64,000 nt of DNA from Pinus tabuliformis (taxonomy: Eukaryota > Streptophyta > Pinopsida > Pinales > Pinaceae). How positions within the stretch are numbered: the first letter of the stretch is position 1; the number at the start of each line of letters is the position of its first letter. The stretch is taken from the NCBI GenBank assembly GCA_031772625.1, contig CM062810.1:705100358-705164357 (forward strand). The letters are read 5' to 3'. Of the stretch, positions 57,079 through 64,000 are shown in pieces. A program made the translations under genes and the position numbers. Under the pieces are notes generated by a model. It was not told where the DNA came from and made no database searches. It saw nothing but the letters and a program-made list of their open reading frames with translations.

Positions 57079-58560
57079 AAACCCTCCCCCTTGGGGGAAC
57101 ACCGTCCTTGGTGTTCAATGACACCTATAACCAACAAGACCACTAAAAATAAAACATAATTCCCATGGAGCTTTATAACATAGCTCATTTTAGTATTTAT
57201 AATGACCACTGTTGAAACATTACAAACATACCTTTCACTGGAGATTTATAACACAATTCATTGCGGTATTTACAATAATAACCACATATACACACATAGA
57301 CATTTGATTCACCAAGAAAATAATCATACTGTCTATGGAGATTTATAAATCCAACTCGATACAATATTTACAATAATACACACATATACTCATATGCACA
57401 TTTTCTCAGCCAAAAAATAAAAGGATACGATGTCTGCATCTGCAACAAGAGAATTGAGAGGCTCACACCTCCACCCTCAACGTAATACCAGGATTCACCT
57501 CCTTCCCAGGAAGTACAAAATCCACTGCTAAAGTAAAACTGCATCCAATATCTAGTACTACAATCCTACGCCACTTTTCCTCTCAGTGAACAATTACCAG
57601 CTCATTTTCTAAGGCACACTCCTAATGTGCATCTAATTCCATTTGGCAATGCTAATGACCAAAACAAATCTATCCATGACCTTCCCTTCTATGCTACATA
57701 ATCCCTTAGGAAATACGATCACCCCTTCCATGAAGTCACTCACCTTCTAAGTTCCTCGACATCCCCTATCCCGGGTGATCCATCCCTTAGCAAGGCTTCC
57801 TCACATCGGAAGGTCAAACAACCAAGGCATATACCTGCCTCAAAACCATCATACCGGTCATAAAATTCTCATGGAAATCAATGGTCACTATTGGGTACTA
57901 GTGTCCCACAATGGACCTGCTCCTGAAGTGCTTTACCAACATACTGCTACCTGTTCCAATTTATTTCACTGTTGCTGCTAATTCTTGTAGCCAGTTTCAA
58001 CCACCCAACCGGGCATTTCCATGTTTCCTGTACCAAGCACATAACTTCCATTAAAATCAAAATAAATTGAAATAAATTCGCTTCATATCTCATTGGTAGC
58101 CCATCAATAAGGTATACTTGCAATTCTGTTAGCTTCCTGTCACAACAAATCAAACTAACTGTTTGATCAAATCATCATGAATAAACATATCACATCCGGT
58201 TAGCTCAAACTCAACCATCATAAATTAAAATCATGAATCACATGAAATCATCATAAACCATAATCATAAATCACATGTAACCATCACAAGTTAGAATCAT
58301 AGATCACATGCATAATAAAACTGAAATAAAATATCGATACTTATCCTTTAATCAATCCTTATCTTCTACCTTTGTCCTTATTTCGTATGCACTTTGGATC
58401 AGTTGCCACACCCGAAAAACACCTAGTTCCTTCTCCTCAACCATATGAACATACAGATAGTGTGCATCACACACATACAGCCACACGACATAAAACACTA
58501 TGCAATTCATGCACCTACATCTGACATATAACACATACATATATGTACATAGAGTACAAC
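57079..58560 (-). other. Element C polypurine tract and 3' UTR
   Basis: Directly inside the LTR the minus strand has CCCCCAAGGGGGAGGGTTT (57079-57097), a polypurine tract, preceded by a hairpin GAACACC / GGTGTTC (57098-57117). The rest is non-coding and homologous to 1-560 (element A) and, inverted, to 43000-44100 (complex D). No gene. The pol of element C should lie to the right of element E, outside the window. Confidence 0.7.
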
Positions 58561-58893
58561 TGTTATGAAACCAGCTCAAGAAAAGATAGAAAAGATAGAT
58601 CAACGCCTTAGAATTCAGCCTCTTCGAGGGGGCAACCTCCTTTACATTACATAAATGAACAATTCTTCGATGATTCAAATGACAAAACCTCCTTTCTATA
58701 TATAGGAGTCTAAGGAGTCACAATATAATCCAGCCGACCTAACAATAATAATATAAAGCCACAAAAATAACAATAGAGGGATTCTATGGGGCACAGTAAT
58801 AACAATATGGGGGCAATAGGGGCACAACAATATTAATAAGGGGTATAACTACAATAGTAATGGGGTAATCACTAGTATTATAGGGACCCAACA
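58561..58893 (-). repeat. Element E 3' LTR
   Basis: Minus-strand ends TGTTGGGTCCC and TTTCATAACA (TG...CA), 333 bp, a normal size for Reina-type elements. CTATATATAG at 58696-58705 is a TATA box. Inside, the minus strand has GAAGGCAAGGGGCA (58894-58907), a purine tract. The flank ACAAC (58556-58560) is the candidate duplication, but the partner is outside the window. Confidence 0.75.
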
Positions 58894-58922
58894 TGCCCCT
58901 TGCCTTCAAAAAAGTGTTGTCC

Positions 58923-59465
58923 TCAACGCTTGAGTAGTTTTGGATACTTCTGCATAAAATTCTCATCCTCCCATGTGGAATCTTCAGCGGATAAGTTCTT
59001 CCACTTGATAAGATACTCTGAAATTGATCGATTTCGTAGCTGTCGAGTTCTTGTTTCTGTGACTGCTTCCGGTTCCAATATAATTTTTCCTTCCTCGTCA
59101 AGTTCTGGCAATATTGTTTGAACTGGGAGCTTGTCGCCTATAACCTTCTTTAAACATGAAACATGGAAAACTGGGTGCAATCGAGAAGCTGCAGGAAGCT
59201 CCAATTTGTATGCCATAGTACCAATCTTTTGCAACACCTTGTACGGACCATAATACTTTGGTGATAATTTATTATCCTTCTTAGCTTGCTTGAGGGACAT
59301 TTGCTTATATGGTTGTAGCCGTAGGAATACCCAATCACCTACATCAAAACTTCTTTCACTGCGATGTTGATCTGCCTGTTGTTTCATTCTATTCTGTGCC
59401 AACACGAGGTTATCCTTTAAGAGTTGGAGGACTTGTTGTTGATGTTCGATGTGATGTTCCACTGC
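58923..59465 (-). pseudogene. Element E integrase C-terminus and chromodomain
   Basis: 179 codons in a frame shifted by one base from gag-pol. It holds the basic linker (NRMKQQADQHRSERSFDVGDWVF is its GDWV context), the GPY/F module (YYGPYKVLQKIGTMAYKLELP), HPVFHVSCLKK and a chromodomain with the aromatic and acidic signature YLIKWKNLSAEDSTWEDE near the C-terminus. The chromodomain would steer integration to marked chromatin. An extra G in the GGCAGTGG context (plus 59463-59466) separates it from the 1286-codon ORF. Otherwise it looks intact. Confidence 0.88.
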
Positions 59466-62400
59466 CTTGAACCTTAGAATTTTCTCTTAAATATGATGTG
59501 ATGGATGGTGGTTGATACCCATAAAGTGCCATAAATGGGGTCATTTTTGTTGCTGTATGGAAGGAAGTGTTATACCACCATTCAGCCAGAGGCAACCATT
59601 TGACCCATTGTGTCTGTTTATCAGATACAAAGCAACGAAGATATCCTTCCAAACATTTGTTTACTATCTCAGTTTTCCCATCAGATTGAGGATGATAAGA
59701 TGAGCTATGAGCTAACTGAGTACTAAGACTATGAGCTAACTGAGTACCAAGAGAAGAAAATAATTCTGTCCAAAAATTTCCAGTGAAAATGGGATCTCTG
59801 TCACTTACAATAATCTTTGGGTTTCCATGTAGCTTTTGAATTGTTTCCATAAATGCAGTAGAAACTGTACTGGCTTTAAATGGATGTGATAATGCACAAA
59901 AGTGTGCATACTTGGTAAGTCTGTCAACTACCACCATGATGACACTCTTTCCCTCAGACTTGGGTAAACCTGTGATAAAATCCATTGAAACCTCCTCCCA
60001 ACGTTGGCTTGGAATGGATAAAGGTTGTAATAGACCCGGTGTCTTAATTGTTTCAACTTTATTTTGTTGGCAAACCAAACATTCCGCCACAAACTTTTGA
60101 ATATCTGATTTAAGGCCATCCCAAAAAAATTCCTTCTTAACCCTGTGGTAAGTTTTTAAAAATCCTGAGTGCCCTCCTAAGGGAGAAGTGTGCAATTCCA
60201 TAAGAATCTTTTGTTTTAGCTGGGAATTCTTACAGAGGTATAAGCGATCTTTGTACCATAACGAATCATTTTTCCAGCTAAATGTATCAGACGTACTGGA
60301 ATCTTGTTGTAGCTTTCGAATAAGTGCCCACACTTCTTCGTCATTCTTCCATTCCTCCCTTGCTTCGTTTATCCAATCTGGTTGGATAATAGAAATGGCG
60401 CACAACAATGCTTCCACATCCTCATCCTTTCTTGAGAGTGCATCTGCCACCACATTTTGCTTCCCTTTTTTGTAGATGATTTCAAAGTCATAACCCAACA
60501 TCTTTGTGACCCACTTTTGTTGCTCTTCAGAGGATAATCTTTGTTCTAAAAAGTATTTAAGGCTATCATGATCCGTTTTTACCTTGAAGTGTCTTCCCAT
60601 TAGGTAGGGTCGCCATTTCTTAAGTGCATGGAGTATTGCCAACATTTCCTTCTCATAAATAGCTTTGCTTAAAAACTTTCCCTTGATTGGACGACTTTCA
60701 AAAGCAATGGGTCTTTCATCTTGCATTAGAACAACACCAATTCCATTTCCTGAAGCATCACATTCCACAATAAAGGTTTTTGTGAAGTCCGGTGTAGCTA
60801 AGACCGGTGCTTGGCACATTGCCTCTTTAAGATGTTCAAAGGCCTTTGTTGCTTCCGGAGTCCATGAAAATGCATCTTTCTTCAATAATGTTGTTAGAGG
60901 TGCTGCTATTCTCCCATAATTCTTAACAAACTTGCGATAATACCCTGTCAACCCAAGAAATCCTCGCAGATGCTTTATGGATGTGGGGATTTTCCATTCC
61001 TTAATGGCTTTAATTTTGCTAGGGTCTACCTTAACTCCTTCATGAGATACAATATGACCCAAATATTCCACCTCCTGGACTCCAAAGAAACATTTGGATC
61101 TTTTTGCATATAATTGTTTCTCCTCCAATAGTTGTAGCACCCTGTCAACATGTTCAACATGATCCTTCCAAGACTTGCTGTAGATTAGTATATCATCAAA
61201 AAATACTAACACAAATTTTCTAAGGAATGGTTTGAAAATTGAATTCATCAAACCTTGAAATGTTGAAGGTGCATTGGTAAGGCCAAAAGGCATGACCAAA
61301 AATTCATAATGACCCTCATGAGTTCTAAATGCTGTTTTTGGAATGTCTTCAATCTTCATTCTGATTTGATGATATCCTGAACGAAGATCCAACTTGGTGA
61401 AGTAAATTGATCCATGCAATTCATCCAGTAATTCATCAATGACAGGAATGGGGAACTTATCTTTAATAGTGAGCTTGTTGAGCTCCCTATAATCCGGACA
61501 CATGCGCCATGATCCATCCTTCTTGTGCACCAATACTACTGGAGCAGAGAAAGAACTTTGACTCGGTTGAATTATACCAGCCTCTAGCATTTCTGCAACC
61601 ATACGTTCAATTTCACTCTTTTGGACATAGGGATATCTGTACGGCCTGATGTTTGGAGGAACACTTCCTGGAATCAGATGAATAGCATGATCATGATCAC
61701 GCATAGGTGGGAGACCTTTGGGAGTCTCAAATACCTTGGAATGATTGTCCAGGACTTTTTGGAGATCTGGAGAAATAGATGATTCCAATGTGGAAACATC
61801 TAGCGAACATAATTGTGCAATTACACCTCTTTGCTCCTTTTTTAGAAGCTTTGTCATACCATTAGAGCTGATTATCTTTCCTGGTTTCCCTGCAATACCC
61901 CTTAATTCAACTTCCTTTCCTTCCGTAGAAAATTTGATGAAAAGTTCTTGAAAATTAAAAGCTATTGTACCCAAGGATTGTAGCCATTGGACTCCTAGTA
62001 CAACATCAGCACCTCCCATTGGAATGGAAAGCATTGGGCTAGTCAATACATATTCTCCCATGGATAGCTTGATATTATGGCACTTTCCAGAGCAATTTAT
62101 TGTTCCTCCATTTGCAATCATCACTTGACACTCTGGTGCTGGATATAGGAAGCAATTCAATTCTTTTGCTACCCTACAATGAATAAAATTGTGGGTGCTT
62201 CCTGAATCAATCAACACTATTACCTTTTTCTTCTTGATTTGTCCTTCTATCTTGATGGTTTGAGGAGTGGTAATTCCCGCCAATGCATTACAAGATATGG
62301 TCGGATTTATTTGTTCTTCATCTAGGCTTTGTTCCTGGAGTATATCCTCTTCTTTTGACCTTTCTTGCTCCTTTTCTTCTTCCTCTTCACAATCTATGTA

Positions 62401-63270
62401 GAATAATTTCTTCTCAGCACACTTATGACCTTTAGTGTATTTGCTATCACAACTGTAACAAAGCCCTTTTGCTCTTTTTTCTTCCAATTGTTGTGGTGTC
62501 AACCTTATAGGTTGTGGAAGACTATGGGCAACAACACTTCCGTCTTTATAGTTGTGAGTGGTATGCTTCCTGGTTGCCATAATTTTGCTTTCCATTTTTC
62601 TTGCTAACCTGAATGCCTTCTCTAATGAATCAGGTTCCCAAAGGCGAACATCATGTTGGATATTATCCTTTAAAGACCCTATGAACACATCAATCCTATG
62701 CTCCTCTGGAATATCTTTTACCCTTATGTTCAATTTTTGGAACTCCTCAATGTGCTCCATTATTGAACCCTTTTGTTTGAGACTTATCAATTGGCTAAAA
62801 AAAGTGTTGCTTTTTGTATCCTCATAATGTGCTATCAATTCTTCCGTAAAAATTGCCCAAGTGATAAATTGTTTACGAGAGCAAAGCCATTGATACCATA
62901 CAAACTGATTTGGTTCCAAATATAAAGTTGCCATACGTACCTTTTGTGTGTTTTGCACATTATTGAGATCGAAGAATTGCTCCATCTGTAATATCCATGT
63001 GGCGGGATCCTTGCCATCAAACTTCCTCATATCGATTTTTGGAATATGGTGAGTCTTCGATCCAACATTAGAGTCTATGGAATCATGATTAACATTTCTT
63101 TTGTTCACATCATGAGTTTCCTTTACTACCTTTTCACCATTAGTAAGTATTTCTTGTAGAAAATTTGTCAAATCTGTCTTCATATCTGTCATGCCTGTCT
63201 TCAAATTTGTATTCAAATCTATCTTCAATTCTTCCATGTCTATCTTCAAATCTGTCTTCCAATCATCCAT
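59410..63270 (-). CDS. Element E gag-pol polyprotein, 1286 codons
   Basis: Residues: gag core 78-235; zinc knuckle C271-C274-H282-C284; protease D355 in [12 protein letters not shown] with [11 protein letters not shown] (628-638), [11 protein letters not shown] and catalytic F-F-D-D (692-693); RNase H D838, E875, D900; integrase H1027, H1034, C1064, C1067, then D1097, D1157 and E1201. All named catalytic residues are present. D1157 to E1201 has 43 intervening residues instead of the usual 35, because LSTQLAHS repeats the previous eight residues. The last 19 codons after SKVQ are out of frame through a 1-bp insertion. The first 40 residues repeat D-L/M-K-T-D-L and look like coiled coil. The likely true start is upstream at 63443. 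Confidence 0.9.
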   Translation of the reverse strand: MDDWKTDLKIDMEELKIDLNTNLKTGMTDMKTDLTNFLQEILTNGEKVVKETHDVNKRNVNHDSIDSNVGSKTHHIPKIDMRKFDGKDPATWILQMEQFFDLNNVQNTQKVRMATLYLEPNQFVWYQWLCSRKQFITWAIFTEELIAHYEDTKSNTFFSQLISLKQKGSIMEHIEEFQKLNIRVKDIPEEHRIDVFIGSLKDNIQHDVRLWEPDSLEKAFRLARKMESKIMATRKHTTHNYKDGSVVAHSLPQPIRLTPQQLEEKRAKGLCYSCDSKYTKGHKCAEKKLFYIDCEEEEEKEQERSKEEDILQEQSLDEEQINPTISCNALAGITTPQTIKIEGQIKKKKVIVLIDSGSTHNFIHCRVAKELNCFLYPAPECQVMIANGGTINCSGKCHNIKLSMGEYVLTSPMLSIPMGGADVVLGVQWLQSLGTIAFNFQELFIKFSTEGKEVELRGIAGKPGKIISSNGMTKLLKKEQRGVIAQLCSLDVSTLESSISPDLQKVLDNHSKVFETPKGLPPMRDHDHAIHLIPGSVPPNIRPYRYPYVQKSEIERMVAEMLEAGIIQPSQSSFSAPVVLVHKKDGSWRMCPDYRELNKLTIKDKFPIPVIDELLDELHGSIYFTKLDLRSGYHQIRMKIEDIPKTAFRTHEGHYEFLVMPFGLTNAPSTFQGLMNSIFKPFLRKFVLVFFDDILIYSKSWKDHVEHVDRVLQLLEEKQLYAKRSKCFFGVQEVEYLGHIVSHEGVKVDPSKIKAIKEWKIPTSIKHLRGFLGLTGYYRKFVKNYGRIAAPLTTLLKKDAFSWTPEATKAFEHLKEAMCQAPVLATPDFTKTFIVECDASGNGIGVVLMQDERPIAFESRPIKGKFLSKAIYEKEMLAILHALKKWRPYLMGRHFKVKTDHDSLKYFLEQRLSSEEQQKWVTKMLGYDFEIIYKKGKQNVVADALSRKDEDVEALLCAISIIQPDWINEAREEWKNDEEVWALIRKLQQDSSTSDTFSWKNDSLWYKDRLYLCKNSQLKQKILMELHTSPLGGHSGFLKTYHRVKKEFFWDGLKSDIQKFVAECLVCQQNKVETIKTPGLLQPLSIPSQRWEEVSMDFITGLPKSEGKSVIMVVVDRLTKYAHFCALSHPFKASTVSTAFMETIQKLHGNPKIIVSDRDPIFTGNFWTELFSSLGTQLAHSLSTQLAHSSSYHPQSDGKTEIVNKCLEGYLRCFVSDKQTQWVKWLPLAEWWYNTSFHTATKMTPFMALYGYQPPSITSYLRENSKVQGSGTSHRTSTTSPPTLKG

Positions 63271-63443
63271 ATTAGCTTCTACGCCCTTATCTTAGCTTCT
63301 GTTAGCTTTTGTGAGCGTGACATTTGTTGCACTTGTTCTTGTAATTTTGATATATCATGTAGCATTTCTTCCTCTTCTTCATGAGTCATGCTAGAGCTTT
63401 CAGGTTCCTTACTAGGTGTTTGCATTTTCTTTCCTCGGGGCAT
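63271..63443 (-). pseudogene. Element E gag N-terminus, out of frame
   Basis: ATG at 63443 begins MPRGKKMQTPSKEPESS, followed by a Glu-rich and coiled-coil-like stretch (HEEEEEMLHDISKLQEQVQQ). It ends at a TAG near 63288, one base out of phase with the 1286-codon ORF, which resumes as [11 protein letters not shown] 1-bp change around 63290-63296 explains this. MPRGKK-type starts are common in chromovirus gag. Confidence 0.6.
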
Positions 63444-64000
63444 CAGTTACCGATAATAATTCCTTCAAAATAATTTTCAAACCGATCTTAAGCAAAAATT
63501 TAAGAAAATCTACACACCTTTTTTCACTTTGTAGGAGCTCGATATTGCCTCTGATGTATCTCTGTACTTTTCAATCATCTAGTTCTGAATTTGTGACCTG
63601 TAGTAGCCCTCTGTGTCCTCTTTCCAATGCCACAAGTCTGACCCAAATTGGATTCTCCAAGGAAGAGTTATGCGAAATCTCCCACAGTGACTTGATTATA
63701 GACTAGTTCAGTAGAGCGAACTTGTACGACGTGCCACGAGTCACTGTTTCGACCTTTGGATCTGAAAAATGCATACAAAAAACTACAGTCCGTCCTCTTT
63801 CTGTACCTTCTTACGAAATTTCAATCTGATCCCCAGAGAGAAAGTTATGACGATTTTCCCCAGGTCACCTGTTTGGAATGTAATTCAGGAGTCTGCAAAA
63901 AGACCAACTTCCTCAGATCATATCTCCGCAAATATAGCGCAAAAAGCTCTGAAATTCGGACCCAAGGTTCAGCGCGATTTCTTCTCAAATGGGTTTTTTT
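63444..64000 (-). other. Element E 5' UTR or flank
   Basis: No gene. No tRNA-iMet primer site or LTR end is visible up to the window edge. The only weak resemblance (CCTCTGATGTAT at 63556) is too poor. Loose repeats of an AAGTTATG-CGA-TTTCCC kind (63665-63690, 63842-63862) occur. Confidence 0.4.

Larger units (their letters stand above)
58561..64000 (-). mobile_element. Element E: Reina-like chromovirus, nearly intact coding region
   Basis: Minus strand: 3' LTR 58561-58893, gag-pol 63443-58923, 5' UTR from 63444 to the window end. The 5' LTR and primer site are not in view. A single gag-pol ORF, a group II chromodomain and a short LTR indicate Reina or a close relative. It sits in the internal region of element C. 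It is better preserved than the other elements here and so is likely one of the youngest. Confidence 0.82.

Noticed and set aside
63550..63570. Primer-binding site of element E
   Set aside because: CCTCTGATGTAT matches the tRNA-iMet complement at too few positions and no LTR end follows.
58923..64000. Element E as the pol of element C
   Set aside because: E has its own short LTR and purine tract at 58561-58914, and its RT and gag differ from the Tekay type expected for C.

Overview
This window is intergenic DNA of a land plant, built almost entirely from nested LTR retrotransposons plus one LINE remnant. I find no host gene, rRNA or tRNA. The plant signals are Tekay/Del-type chromoviruses primed by initiator tRNA-Met, an Athila/Tat-superclade giant element primed by tRNA-Asp, a Reina-like chromovirus with a chromodomain, a Copia element and an L1-like LINE. 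The depth of nesting, strong decay and very large element sizes suggest a big, slowly purged genome, possibly a gymnosperm. That last step is inference.

Left half (1-29387). A decayed Tekay-like chromovirus (element A, minus strand) runs from beyond the left edge to its 5' LTR at 27535-29387. Its gag is split at 4588-4592 / 26183-26187 (duplicated CTCAC) by element B (plus strand, 4593-26182, 21,590 bp). B has two LTRs of about 1.6 kb, a tRNA-Asp primer site, a single-frame gag-pol broken by stops, a tandem hairpin array (12.4-13.4 kb), and a tail ORF (ORF-X) ending just before the 3' LTR. ORF-X is itself split in frame by a 6,999-bp segment S (15194-22192) that starts TGTTA, ends TAACA and is flanked by duplicated GGGAG. 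S carries a roughly 1,210-codon antisense ORF, a GC-rich block full of ACGT-core sites, and a plus-strand TATA box about 1.3 kb from its right end. That layout fits a giant solo LTR with an antisense gene in its U3.

Middle (29388-38250). AT-rich, geneless DNA with an L1-like LINE remnant (minus strand, about 32.6-34.2 kb), then the 5' LTR, primer site and first gag piece of a Copia element F, which has a 1.8-kb insert in its leader.

Right half (38251-64000). F's gag is interrupted twice. First comes a three-LTR complex D (38251-52651) whose middle LTR holds a 1.1-kb solo LTR and whose last LTR holds a 542-bp Mutator-like MITE with a long AT microsatellite. Then comes a second Tekay-like element C (from 52963), whose LTR holds a 2.0-kb solo LTR and whose internal region is interrupted by a Reina-like element E (from 58561). 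E is the best-preserved coding element: a 1286-codon gag-pol ORF with an 8-residue duplication in the integrase core and a 1-bp frameshift before its chromodomain part.

Two patterns cut across the window. In A and in ORF-X of B nearly all in-frame stops are TAG, and the B LTRs differ mainly by transitions. Both fit decay of methylated CHG sites (CAG to TAG, CTGG to CTAG).
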